Source: Caldilineaceae bacterium
GTDB lineage: Bacteria > Chloroflexota > Anaerolineae > Caldilineales > Caldilineaceae
Assembly: GCA_018003515.1 (NCBI GenBank)
Contig: JAGNDO010000037.1
Coordinates: forward strand, 1 to 47,791
DNA: 47,791 bases
Direction of reading: 5' to 3'
Part shown: in pieces, positions 26,014 through 33,913 of the stretch
How the letters are laid out: each line of letters starts with the position of its first letter
How positions within the stretch are numbered: the stretch's first letter is position 1
Translations under genes and position numbers: made by a program
The notes under the pieces: generated by a model
The model's database searches: none
Seen by the model: only the letters and a program-made list of their open reading frames with translations
What the model was told of the DNA's origin: nothing

Positions 26014-26606
26014 AGGAACTCACCCGGCTGCCCCGCCCGATCCTGGGTCACCGGCCAGAGTGGATCGACCTCTACCAGCGAGCCTGGGCGGTCTTTGTGC
26101 CGCCCGCGGGCTGGGCGGCGGCGCATCTCGTCCGCGCCCTGCTGATCACAGATTCACCAGTCGGAGAGGACGACAGGCTGGACCCATCTGGGGCCGCCCA
26201 AAGACAAATGGATGAATGGTGCGCCCGCTACGCCCCACCCATCACCCCCCCACCGGATCTGGCCCCGCAGGTGACGGCGTTGCTCTTCTCTCAAATCATC
26301 GGCGTCCGCTTGTACGCCGATGACGCAAGTCATGGCGGCCTCCGCCACATTGTGTGGCACCTGACCGAGCCGCCGCCAGTGGGCATCCACAACCTGGTCT
26401 GGGATGACTACACGATCCACCTGCTGGCCGATCAACCCCAGGGCGGCGGGCTGGCCGTCCACATTGACAGCCCGGTGGCTCTGCTCCTGGAAATCGTCAC
26501 CCCGCACACCACCTTCGTGGAACTTGTCGCCCCCGGTCCCCGCACCCTCACCCTCACCGTCCTCGACCGCACAGACGTGCAGGCCAATCCCTTCGATCAA
26601 AAATAG
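26010..26606 (+). CDS. Hypothetical protein coupled to the GNAT-like gene
   Basis: 198 residues from a GTG that overlaps the previous TGA by four bases, so translation is coupled. It begins MKELTRLPRPILGHRPEWID, includes AAAHLVRALLITDSPVGE, and has a proline-rich loop (APPITPPPDLAPQ). The C-terminal half looks like a beta-rich domain (GIHNLVWDDYTIHLL, AVHIDSPVALLLEIVT, FVELVAPGPRTLTLTV). No family is recognised. The pair may act on the same substrate, but no function can be assigned. The TAG stop runs into a repeat hairpin. Confidence 0.6.
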   Translation: MKELTRLPRPILGHRPEWIDLYQRAWAVFVPPAGWAAAHLVRALLITDSPVGEDDRLDPSGAAQRQMDEWCARYAPPITPPPDLAPQVTALLFSQIIGVRLYADDASHGGLRHIVWHLTEPPPVGIHNLVWDDYTIHLLADQPQGGGLAVHIDSPVALLLEIVTPHTTFVELVAPGPRTLTLTVLDRTDVQANPFDQK

Positions 26607-26673
26607 AAGACGGATCTAACGGATCGAACAGATAAAAACAGAAAAATCCGTCAAATCCGCGTTCTGTTTTTTG
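26598..26673. repeat. ACGGAT-type hairpin, second copy
   Basis: AAAAATAGAAGACGGAT and further ACGGAT on the left face AATCCGTCAAATCCGCGTTC and TGTTTTTTG on the right. It is related to 8413-8527 but shorter. It overlaps the end of the hypothetical gene and lies six bases from the ybaK stop, in a convergent gap. Confidence 0.85.
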
Positions 26674-26679
26674 AAGCCT

Positions 26680-27168
26680 CTATGCCAAATCCACCACCCG
26701 CGCCCCCACCAGCTTGACCAGATCCTTGACCGCCACTTCCAGATTGGCTCCCCGCTCCCCAGCGCTGACGGCGATGGTGGCAAAGTCCTGCGCCCGCCGA
26801 TCCAGATAGACCGTAAAGCCCCGATTGATCAAGGCCAGGGGGCTGATGCCGCCGGTCTGCAACCCGGTGAGGCTCTCGGCCTGGTCATGGGTGGCCATGC
26901 GCGCCTTCTTGATGCGGGCAACCTTGGCCAGAGTTTTGAGGTCCAGGGTGTCCGGGCCGGGGATTACCACCAGCATGGGCTTGTGTCCGGCATCGGCAGA
27001 GAGCGCCACCAGGGTCTTGAAGACCTGCTGCGGAGGTAGCCCAATGGCCTCCGCCACCTCCACCGCCGAATGCACCCCGGCGTCATAATCGTAGGTGTGT
27101 GCCCGGAAGGTGATTTTTTTGCTGTCCAACATGCGGGTGACGTTGTTTTTGAATTCTTCTTGGGTCAT
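26680..27168 (-). CDS. ybaK: YbaK/EbsC-type aminoacyl-tRNA deacylase
   Basis: 162 residues from the ATG at 27168 (MTQEEFKNNVTRML). The YbaK/ProX fold is seen in HTYDYDAGVHSAVEVAEAIG, QVFKTLVALSADAGHKPML, and AMVATHDQAESLTGLQTGGI-like sequence (here RMATHDQAESLTGLQTGGIS), with the conserved lysine in VFKTL. These enzymes remove misacylated cysteine (or alanine) from tRNA-Pro. It is a quality-control enzyme in the cytoplasm. The gene is single, with a terminator just upstream on the same strand that ends the lipoprotein transcript. Confidence 0.9.
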   Translation of the reverse strand: MTQEEFKNNVTRMLDSKKITFRAHTYDYDAGVHSAVEVAEAIGLPPQQVFKTLVALSADAGHKPMLVVIPGPDTLDLKTLAKVARIKKARMATHDQAESLTGLQTGGISPLALINRGFTVYLDRRAQDFATIAVSAGERGANLEVAVKDLVKLVGARVVDLA

Positions 27169-27196
27169 GGTTGAGTTTGCTCGCCAAAGCTGTAGA

Positions 27197-27234
27197 ATAA
27201 AAAACTGGGCGTGAGGGAAACCCCCCACGCCCAG
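27197..27234 (-). terminator. Terminator of the duplicated-domain lipoprotein gene
   Basis: On the minus strand ACTGGGCGTGGGGGG, TTT and CCCTCACGCCCAGT are followed by TTTTTTATT. It is a strong intrinsic terminator about 65 bases after the stop. Confidence 0.9.
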
Positions 27235-27297
27235 TCGAATCCTGCTTGACTCTGTATCAATCGGAGCGTGATGCCCCGGCTGATGTGGAATCAGATC

Positions 27298-28317
27298 TTA
27301 CTTGGAAGCCATGCTGGAATCCGGGAAGAAGACCGTCACGTTGGTGTCGGCAACCTGGATAACCGGCAGAATGCTCTCAACATAGGCCATCACTTCGCCC
27401 ATGTCAGCGCCGGGGACCATAGCGTTCCAGTAGTCCTGGACCACGCTGAGCTGGCTGGCCAGATCAAGCACGTGGTTCAGTTCGCCGTTGCCCCAGGTCA
27501 GGTAAGGCAGATCCTTGCCGTTGATGGAGACATGGATGCCGGCGGGGTCGGTGTAGAAGCTCATCTGCTTGACACCAGCGCTGCCCAAGGCATCGATGTA
27601 GGCGGTGTTCAAGCGCAGACTGCGCCACGGGGCACCGGTCAACTGTTCCCATTCCAGGTCGGTCAGGTCGCCCACGGTCCAACTGCCATCAGCAGCATAG
27701 TGGACGGGCAGGTGCAGGGTCGGGGCTTCGCCCACGGCGGCCAGGAACTCTTCCTGAGCCATAGCGGAATCGGCGGCGGCGCTACCATCACCCTCAACAT
27801 ACAGAGGAACCAGGTCGGCACCAACAGCCACGGGGAAGCGTACGATTGCGCCCAAGCCCAAATTCTGGATCAGGGGCAGAACCTTCTCCAACATAGGAAC
27901 GGTCACGTTCAGGGCGGCCAAAGTCTGAGCCGTCGTGGAAAGGGACTCACCATCCCAAGCCACGGAAGGAATCGGCTCGCCGTTGACCAACAACAGCAGA
28001 CCATCGGGGCGGTTGTTGACCTGCAGGTGCTGGATGTTGCTGGCACTCAGGTAATCAACCCAAGCCGGGTCAATCATGAGGGCGGAAAGATCCTGCCCCA
28101 TCATTGCACCCATCTGGGCCAGGGGCACGTTGCCGATGCTCACGGAGCCATCGCTGGCTACGTCAAGGACAATCGCTGGCAGATCGACCACAAGGCCCAT
28201 CTCTTCACCGCTCATATCAGCGGTCATGCCAGCGCCGACCCGAGGCGCACAACCTGCGAGGACTACCATCGCGACCAAAAGCAACGATACCCAAAGTGTA
28301 ATCTGGCGTTTCTTCAT
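27298..28317 (-). CDS. Lipoprotein with internal duplication, unknown function
   Basis: 339 residues from the ATG at 28317, with AGGAGG seven bases upstream. A lipoprotein signal ends VVLAGC at C23. The mature protein has two similar halves. The first has IQHLQVNNRPDGLLLLVNGE followed by PIPSVAWDGESL and an ENLxxL-like helix; the second has VKQMSFYTDPAGIHVSINGK followed by DLPYLTWGNGEL and the same helix. So about 130 residues are duplicated, each with a beta hairpin, a short W-[DG]-GE-L turn and helices. No enzyme motif is visible; probably an envelope binding protein. A long upstream gap suggests its own regulation. Confidence 0.82.
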   Translation of the reverse strand: MKKRQITLWVSLLLVAMVVLAGCAPRVGAGMTADMSGEEMGLVVDLPAIVLDVASDGSVSIGNVPLAQMGAMMGQDLSALMIDPAWVDYLSASNIQHLQVNNRPDGLLLLVNGEPIPSVAWDGESLSTTAQTLAALNVTVPMLEKVLPLIQNLGLGAIVRFPVAVGADLVPLYVEGDGSAAADSAMAQEEFLAAVGEAPTLHLPVHYAADGSWTVGDLTDLEWEQLTGAPWRSLRLNTAYIDALGSAGVKQMSFYTDPAGIHVSINGKDLPYLTWGNGELNHVLDLASQLSVVQDYWNAMVPGADMGEVMAYVESILPVIQVADTNVTVFFPDSSMASK

Positions 28318-28668
28318 GCGTTTGCCTCCTAGAGAGTTTTTAGTACTGAGAAGATAGAGAACGATTGATGATTTTGGTACAGCACCGATAGGTACTGGGT
28401 TCGACAGACTGATCTTAATGCCGTTCTTGAGATTGTACTGGCTGTTCTTGCGGTAAATCGTAAAAATGATGGTGAATAATAGGGTGGATAACAGTGTTGG
28501 TTGAACTGCTTGTGGGGCGGGTAAAAAACGAAACCTAAGCGAACCCTGCGTTATTGGCTCAGTTTGATGGGTGATTGGACGGACAACTGAAAAATAGACG
28601 CTGATAAAATTTCTTAAGGCTACCGGAGGGGGTATCCGATTAACCAACGGGAGTGCTGAGAAGTCTTT

Positions 28669-28704
28669 GGTAATGGACGCGGTAACGAATGTGGTAACGG
28701 TTGC
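28669..28704. repeat. Three 12-bp GGTAAYG direct repeats
   Basis: GGTAATGGACGC, GGTAACGAATGT and GGTAACGGTTGC start at 28669, 28681 and 28693. The exact 12-base spacing would place sites just over one helical turn apart, so it may be a regulator-binding array. Confidence 0.6.
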
Positions 28705-29074
28705 TTTGCAAGAAGATTAAGGCTAGAGGCGAGGCAAGCAAACTACAGACTCACTTTTTCAATTAGATTGTGATTGGGAGTATAAATGGGAATTATGCTT
28801 ATCTCTTCGACTATTGTACACGCGCTTCAAAAACGTGTCAACTGTAAATATTTCCTTTTAGCGTATGAAAGGCTCTTCTGAAAACGACGATTAGTATACG
28901 CAATTGCTACGCAGGTCAAAACCAAGGGTGGAGACGACTGTTTGGCCTCCCCACTCCCCAAAATGACGTTCAAAAAATCGTTTGCGCCAAAGTTTGCTCT
29001 CGCAGAAGTCTGGCTATACGCAACCAGGATCGGGCTGATTTCTGCCAGCCCACGCGGTTATTGCCATGAATCCT

Positions 29075-29104
29075 TTGGGCCAAAGCGCCGGGCTAGGGTA
29101 TAAT
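29075..29104 (+). promoter_or_regulatory. Promoter of trmI
   Basis: TTGGGC (29075-29080), 18-base spacer, TATAAT (29099-29104), ending 55 bases before the ATG. Confidence 0.6.
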
Positions 29105-29159
29105 CCACGGGCCGAAGAAAGACAGCTTACCGTACGCATCACCCAACGAGCATCATGCC

Positions 29160-30164
29160 ATGACCCACCTTGCCGACCCAGTGATCCAACTCAATCCTAC
29201 GCCCAATCCTACGCCCAGCCCGACGCCCAGCCCGACCCCGGACCCGCGGCTCACCCAGGTGGACGAATTGGTGCTGTTGGTGACCCAGGATCAAAAACGC
29301 TATCTTCTGCGCCTGCGGGAGGGACGCAAGTTCCACTGTCATTTGGGGTTGATCGAACACGCCGAGCTGATCGGGCAATCCCTGGGCACCACGGTCTTTA
29401 CCCAACTGGGTCACGCCGTTCTGATATTGGACCCCAGCCTGAGCGATCTGATGACCCATATCAAACGGGGCACCCAGATCATCTACCCCAAGGATGCCGC
29501 CTATCTGGTGCATCGACTGAGTCTGCGGGCGGGCAGCCGGGTGATCGAGGCGGGCACGGGCAGCGGTGGATTGACCACAGCCCTGGCCTGGGCCGTGGCC
29601 CCCACAGGCACAATCTACACCTATGAAACCCGGCCCGAAATTTACAACCTGGCCCGCAACAATTTGGAACGGGTGGGCCTGCTCTCCCACGTCAAGATGC
29701 ACCAAAAGTCCATCGAGGATGGTTTTGAGCAGAGTGGCGTGGATGCCCTCTTTCTGGATGTGCGGGAACCGTGGCACTTTTTGCCCGCGGTGCAGATGGC
29801 CCTGCGTCCCGGCGGCTACTTTGCCAGCCTCCTGCCCACCACCAACCAGGTCAGCGATCTGCTCTTCGGGTTGGAAGCCGTCGGCTTCTCGGACATCGCC
29901 GTGGAAGAGATTTTGCTGCGGGCCTATAAACCGGTCCCCGACCGCCTGCGTCCAGATGACAACATGGTAGGCCACACGGGTTTCCTGATCTTTGCCCGCC
30001 ACATCATCGACCCCGTGGACCCCAGCCGCTGGCTGTCCAGGGATCGCAAACGCTATGCCGCCCGCACTCAGGCCGCCGCCACCATCCGCAAGGAAGAGGA
30101 ACGCCGGGTCGAAGAACGGGCCGCCGGGGGTCTCAAATATCCACCGATGAACCTGCCTGACTGA
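29160..30164 (+). CDS. trmI: tRNA (adenine-58-N1)-methyltransferase
   Basis: 334 residues. The N-terminus includes a 16-residue PTP-rich stretch (NPTPNPTPSPTPSPTPDP) encoded by four 12-bp tandem repeats (29193-29240). After it comes a small N-terminal domain and then the class I methyltransferase core, with IYPKDAAYLVHRLSLRAGS, the SAM loop VIEAGTGSGGLTTALA, and ALFLDVREPWHFLPAVQMAL followed by RPGGYFASLLPTTNQV. This matches TrmI, which methylates A58 (and in some species A57) of tRNA. The PTP stretch probably has no catalytic role. A promoter with TATAAT lies upstream. Confidence 0.9.
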   Translation: MTHLADPVIQLNPTPNPTPSPTPSPTPDPRLTQVDELVLLVTQDQKRYLLRLREGRKFHCHLGLIEHAELIGQSLGTTVFTQLGHAVLILDPSLSDLMTHIKRGTQIIYPKDAAYLVHRLSLRAGSRVIEAGTGSGGLTTALAWAVAPTGTIYTYETRPEIYNLARNNLERVGLLSHVKMHQKSIEDGFEQSGVDALFLDVREPWHFLPAVQMALRPGGYFASLLPTTNQVSDLLFGLEAVGFSDIAVEEILLRAYKPVPDRLRPDDNMVGHTGFLIFARHIIDPVDPSRWLSRDRKRYAARTQAAATIRKEEERRVEERAAGGLKYPPMNLPD

Positions 30165-30180
30165 TCCGCCACCTTTTTAA

Positions 30181-30240
30181 CGCAGAGAACGCTGAGGATG
30201 CGCAGAGAAGATCTTGCTTTTTTTTTGCGCCCTTTGCCTC
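30181..30240. repeat. Degenerate ACGCAGAG-type repeat arms
   Basis: ACGCAGAGAACGCTGAG and GATGCGCAGAGAAGATC form an 8-9 base periodic block. TTTGCGCCCTTTGCCTCTTT after it is a partial facing arm. It is weaker than the other hairpins. Confidence 0.5.
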
Positions 30241-30271
30241 TTTGCGGTACAGTCGGAGAATCCAGAACCCC

Positions 30272-30505
30272 ATGCGTATCCACGTTCGACTGCACGGTCT
30301 ATTTCGTGATTACCTGCCCGTTGCTGCCAAAGGCCGGGCCATTTTGGATCTCCCCGACAACGCCAGCGCCGGGGAGATCCTGACCCATCTGTCCATCAAC
30401 CGCCGAGCCGTGATTGCCGTGAACGACCAAGTTGAAGTCGCGCCGGAACACCCCCTGCACGACGGCGACCAAGTGTCCATCTTCGGCATCAGCGCCGGCG
30501 GGTAG
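30272..30505 (+). CDS. MoaD/ThiS-family sulfur carrier-like protein
   Basis: 77 residues from the ATG at 30272. The beta-grasp ubiquitin-like fold of MoaD/ThiS is suggested by RIHVRLHGLFRDYLP, then AVIAVNDQVEVAPEHPLHDG and DQVSIFGISAGG. The C-terminal Gly-Gly is the thiocarboxylate/adenylation site. Its position 105 bases upstream of the aldehyde:ferredoxin oxidoreductase suggests it supplies sulfur for that enzyme's tungsto-/molybdopterin. It could also serve thiamine synthesis, but the neighbour favours the first. Confidence 0.85.
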   Translation: MRIHVRLHGLFRDYLPVAAKGRAILDLPDNASAGEILTHLSINRRAVIAVNDQVEVAPEHPLHDGDQVSIFGISAGG

Positions 30506-30508
30506 TTT

Positions 30509-30568
30509 GAAGGGGTGAAGGGGTGAAGGGGTGATTCACCCCTTCACCCCTTCACCCGCTCACCCCCT
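30509..30568. repeat. GAAGGGGT octamer hairpin
   Basis: Three perfect copies of GAAGGGGT start four bases after the MoaD-like stop. The facing arm carries the complementary CACCCCTT units. The result is a stable hairpin with almost no loop, inside the likely MoaD/AOR operon. Confidence 0.9.
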
Positions 30569-30609
30569 CATTTTTACTCAGTCAGCATCCAGAAAAGGAG
30601 ACCCAGCCC

Positions 30610-32532
30610 ATGCCCTACGGATACAATGGTAAGATTTTGCATGTGAATTTGAGCAGCGGAGCGGTTGCTGTCGAGGAGCCCGGCGAGGCCTTTTATCGTA
30701 AATATCTAGGCGGCAGCGCCCTGGGCCTGCACTATCTGTTGCGGGACATGCCTGCCAACGCCGACCCCCTGGGACCGGACAATATCCTGGCCCTTTGCCT
30801 CAGCGTGATGACCGGCAACCCCATCTCCGGGCAGAGCCGCATGACCGCGGTGGCCAAGTCACCCCTCACCGGCTGTATCGGCGATTCCCAGGGCGGCGGC
30901 TTCTGGCCAGCGGAGCTGAAATTTGCCGGGTATGATGCCATCATCATCAAGGGCAAGGCGGCCAAGCCGGTCTATCTCTGGATCAAGGATGGCGAAGTCG
31001 AACTGCGAGACGCCGATCATTTGTGGGGCAAGATCACCGGGGACGCCGAAGCCATGCTTAAGGCCGAACTGGGCGACGACAAGATCGAGGTACTCCAGGT
31101 CGGCCCCGCCGGGGAGCAGATGGTGAACTTCGCCGCCATTATGAGCATGAGCAACCGGGCCAACGGGCGCACGGGCATGGGCGCGGTCATGGGATCCAAA
31201 AACCTGAAGGCTGTGGTGGTGCGGGGAACCAACCGCCCCACGGTGGCCGACAAGACCGGGCTGATGGCGTTGACCAAATGGGGCGCTCAGAACGTGGACG
31301 AATCTGACATCGCCGGGCTGGCCAAATATGGCACCGCCGAGACCGTGGGCGGCAACCAGCAGGTCGGCGGTCTGCCCACATACAATTACAATAGTGGCAA
31401 TTTTGACAACTGGGAAAAGATCGACGGCATCACCCTCTATGACACCTATTTGAAGGGCGCTGATCAGGGCAAGCAGGATCGCCTGGGCCGGGATACCTGC
31501 TATAGCTGCTCCGTGCGCTGCAAGCGGGTGGCCGAGATCGAGACCGGCCAATTCCTCTCCCAACCCCTCTATGGCGGACCGGAATATGAGACCCTGGCCA
31601 CCTTTGGCAGCTATTGCGGCATCGACGACCTGCCGGCCGTGACCCTGGCCAACCAGCTTTGCAACATGTACGGCATGGACACCATCTCCTGCGGGGCCAC
31701 CATCGCCTGGGCCATGGAGTGCTTTGAAGAAGGCCGCATCGGCCTGGAAGAGACCGGCGGGCTGGATCTGCGCTTCGGCAACGCCGAGGCAATGGTCAAG
31801 CTGACCGAGATGATCGGCAAAGGGGAAGGCTTTGGTGCCGTGCTGGCCAACGGATCAGCCAAAGCCGCCGCCATCCTGGGCAATGGCACAGAGGAATTCC
31901 TGATCACCAGCAAGGGCATGGAAGCCCCGGCCCACATGCCCCAGGTCAAGGGCAGCATGGGCTTGATCTACGCCCTCAACCCCTTCGGCGCCGACCACGA
32001 ATCCCACGAACACGATCCCAGCTACCGCGCCTATCCCGACCGCATGGCCATGATCGGCCTGACCGATCCCCAGCCCGACCGGGTACTCAACCGGGAGAAG
32101 GTACGCTTTACCATGCGCACCCAGCACCTCTACGGCATCCTGGACAGCGCCAACCTGTGCGCCTTTGTCTATGGCCCGGCCTGGCAGCTCTATGGCCCGG
32201 ACCAGATGACCGCAGCCGTGCAAGCCGTCACCGGCTGGGATGTGACCTTGGACGAGCTGATGCAGGTGGGCGAGCGCCGCACCAACATGATGCGCGCCTT
32301 CAACGCCCGGGAAGGCATCGGTCGCGAGATGGACACCTTGCCCAAAAAGTTCTTTGAGAAGGCCCTGGTGGGCGGCATCAGCGCAGGCAACAAGATCGAT
32401 TACAACGAATGGGCCGCCGCCATTGACATGTACTACCAAGAAGCCGGCTGGGACGTGGAAACCGGCAACCCCACCCGGCACAAAATGGAATCCCTGGACC
32501 TGGCCTGGGTGGCCGATGCCATTGGGGTCTAA
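30610..32532 (+). CDS. Aldehyde:ferredoxin oxidoreductase
   Basis: 640 residues, typical for the AOR family, with AAGGAG before the ATG. N-terminal domain: MPYGYNGKILHVNLSSG and FYRKYLGGSALGLHYLL. Cofactor binding by NRANGRTGMGAVMGSKNLKA. Cysteines 297, 300 and 304 (CYSCSVRC) and 517 (NLCAFVYG) are the four ligands of the [4Fe-4S] cluster. The enzyme uses a bis-pterin tungsten (or molybdenum) site to oxidise aldehydes to acids with ferredoxin, or the reverse. It is found in anaerobes and microaerophiles. The upstream MoaD-like gene fits cofactor supply. Confidence 0.95.
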   Translation: MPYGYNGKILHVNLSSGAVAVEEPGEAFYRKYLGGSALGLHYLLRDMPANADPLGPDNILALCLSVMTGNPISGQSRMTAVAKSPLTGCIGDSQGGGFWPAELKFAGYDAIIIKGKAAKPVYLWIKDGEVELRDADHLWGKITGDAEAMLKAELGDDKIEVLQVGPAGEQMVNFAAIMSMSNRANGRTGMGAVMGSKNLKAVVVRGTNRPTVADKTGLMALTKWGAQNVDESDIAGLAKYGTAETVGGNQQVGGLPTYNYNSGNFDNWEKIDGITLYDTYLKGADQGKQDRLGRDTCYSCSVRCKRVAEIETGQFLSQPLYGGPEYETLATFGSYCGIDDLPAVTLANQLCNMYGMDTISCGATIAWAMECFEEGRIGLEETGGLDLRFGNAEAMVKLTEMIGKGEGFGAVLANGSAKAAAILGNGTEEFLITSKGMEAPAHMPQVKGSMGLIYALNPFGADHESHEHDPSYRAYPDRMAMIGLTDPQPDRVLNREKVRFTMRTQHLYGILDSANLCAFVYGPAWQLYGPDQMTAAVQAVTGWDVTLDELMQVGERRTNMMRAFNAREGIGREMDTLPKKFFEKALVGGISAGNKIDYNEWAAAIDMYYQEAGWDVETGNPTRHKMESLDLAWVADAIGV

Positions 32533-32535
32533 CCA

Positions 32536-32602
32536 TATCGAGTATCGTGTATCGAGTATTGTGTGGTAGTGAACACCAATACTCGATACACGATACTCGA
32601 CA
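32536..32602. repeat. TATCGAG heptamer hairpin, third copy
   Basis: TATCGAGTATCGTGTATCGA on the left (from 32536) faces an almost perfect complement ending at 32602, with a 15-base loop. It starts directly after the AOR stop. It is the best-preserved member of this family. Confidence 0.92.
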
Positions 32603-32623
32603 CGCAACACGAAACACACCACC

Positions 32624-33697
32624 ATGTCCTATCACGAAATCCGCGGCAACATTCACATGCACACCACCTATAGCGACGGCGCGGGCAGCTTTGATGAGCT
32701 GATCCGAGCCGCGGCCAAGGTTGGGCTGGATTTTGTCTACGTAACCGATCACAACGTGTTGGTGCGGGATAAGGAAGAGGGGCTGCGTCACGGCGTGCTG
32801 ACTCTGGTGGGCCAGGAAGTCGATGATCTGAATCGCGTGCCACGGCGCAACCACCTCCTCTGCTTGGGTGTCGAGACGGATGTCAACGCCTACGCCGCCG
32901 ACCCCCAGGCCCTGATCGACGCGGTCATGGCCCAGCCCCAGGGGCTCACCTTTCTGGCCCACCCCATCGACGAAATCTCCCCGCTCTTTCAAGATCGCTA
33001 CGATTGGGTCAGTTGGGAGGTCACCGGCTACACAGGGATTGAGCTATGGAACTACATGGCCCACTTCAAAAGCCACACCACAAGCAGACCCCAGGCCGTG
33101 CTTACGGGCTATTTTCCCCACCTTTTCACCCTTGGCCCCCTGCCCGCAACCCTCGCCCTGTGGGACAACCTCTGCCGCACCCGCCCCGTGGTGGCCCTGG
33201 GCGGCACGGATGTCCACGCCAAGCGTATCCGCGTTGGCATCTTCTCCCGCATCTTTCTGCCCTATGCCCACTGCGCCCGTGCCCTCAACACCCATCTTCT
33301 GTTGCCCCATCCTTTGCAAAAAGAAGAAACCAGTGTGGGCCAGGATCGGGCCGCGCTCCTGGCAGCCCTTGGGGCGGGTCACTGTTGGCTGGGCTACGAC
33401 CTGGCCGGTGACTCAACAGGCTTTCGCTTCGCCGCCTACCACTCTGGCCAAGATGAACCCGTCGCCATCATGGGCGACACCCTGCCCCCAGCCAACACCC
33501 CCCTTCACCTGCGCGCCGAAACCCCCGCCCCGGCCCAAATCCGCCTGCTGCGGGATGGTCAACTCATCGCCCAAACCCACGGCACCCGGCTGGATCACGA
33601 AAGCAGCCAAGGCGGTGTCTATCGAATTGAAGTATGGAAAAAACGCTGGGGCAAGCTGCGGGGCTGGATTTTTAGCAATCCGATTTATGTGCGGTGA
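32624..33697 (+). CDS. PHP-domain metal-dependent phosphoesterase
   Basis: 357 residues. The PHP fold is seen in NIHMHTTYSDGAGSFDEL (metal site H11-x-H13), VTDHN, LVGQEV and LAHPIDEI, then ALGGTDVHAKRIRVG. These supply a trinuclear metal centre. Residues about 255-357 form a separate beta-rich domain (FRFAAYHSGQDEPVAIMGDT, then LHLRAETPAPAQIRLLRDG). It may hydrolyse phosphoesters of nucleotides or sugar phosphates. The C-terminal domain is not typical of nucleases. No ribosome-binding site is seen because a repeat hairpin lies directly upstream. Confidence 0.88.
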   Translation: MSYHEIRGNIHMHTTYSDGAGSFDELIRAAAKVGLDFVYVTDHNVLVRDKEEGLRHGVLTLVGQEVDDLNRVPRRNHLLCLGVETDVNAYAADPQALIDAVMAQPQGLTFLAHPIDEISPLFQDRYDWVSWEVTGYTGIELWNYMAHFKSHTTSRPQAVLTGYFPHLFTLGPLPATLALWDNLCRTRPVVALGGTDVHAKRIRVGIFSRIFLPYAHCARALNTHLLLPHPLQKEETSVGQDRAALLAALGAGHCWLGYDLAGDSTGFRFAAYHSGQDEPVAIMGDTLPPANTPLHLRAETPAPAQIRLLRDGQLIAQTHGTRLDHESSQGGVYRIEVWKKRWGKLRGWIFSNPIYVR

Positions 33698-33702
33698 ATA
33701 GT

Positions 33703-33730
33703 GATTGGGGATTGGGGATTGGGGATTGGG
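33703..33730. repeat. GATTGGG heptamer array
   Basis: Four perfect copies of GATTGGG. In another register this is ATTGGGG, the complement of the CCCCAAT heptamer known from cyanobacterial STRR repeats. No facing arm; the 174-bp element copy 4 follows. Confidence 0.88.
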
Positions 33731-33744
33731 CGGTAGTCACAAAA

Positions 33745-33912
33745 GCCAGCGTCGGTTGAGTAGCCGCCGCCAACAAATTTTCGCTGACCATGCAAGCACT
33801 CGGCGGCGTATCGAAACCAAAGCGAGTCAACCCACTTCGGTTTCGATATGCCCTCTCTTTTTGGGTCGTGTAACCGGTTGGGTCAAGCCGGGCTACTCAA
33901 CCTGCGTTAGCC
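33745..33912. repeat. 174-bp palindromic element, diverged copy 4
   Basis: It keeps GGTTGAGTAGCCGCCGCC at the left and CTACTCAACCTGCG at the right, and the inner GTATCGAAACC/GGTTTCGATAT stem. It has diverged from the tandem copies 21 kb away and is single. Confidence 0.85.
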
Positions 33913-33913
33913 C

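Larger units (their letters stand above)
28318..29159. other. Gene-free gap of about 840 bases
   Basis: AT-richer than its surroundings, with no supported frame. It holds three 12-bp direct repeats (28669-28704) and the trmI promoter (29075-29104). It probably contains the divergent regulatory regions of the lipoprotein and trmI genes. The middle (28800-29040) shows nothing clear. Confidence 0.7.
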
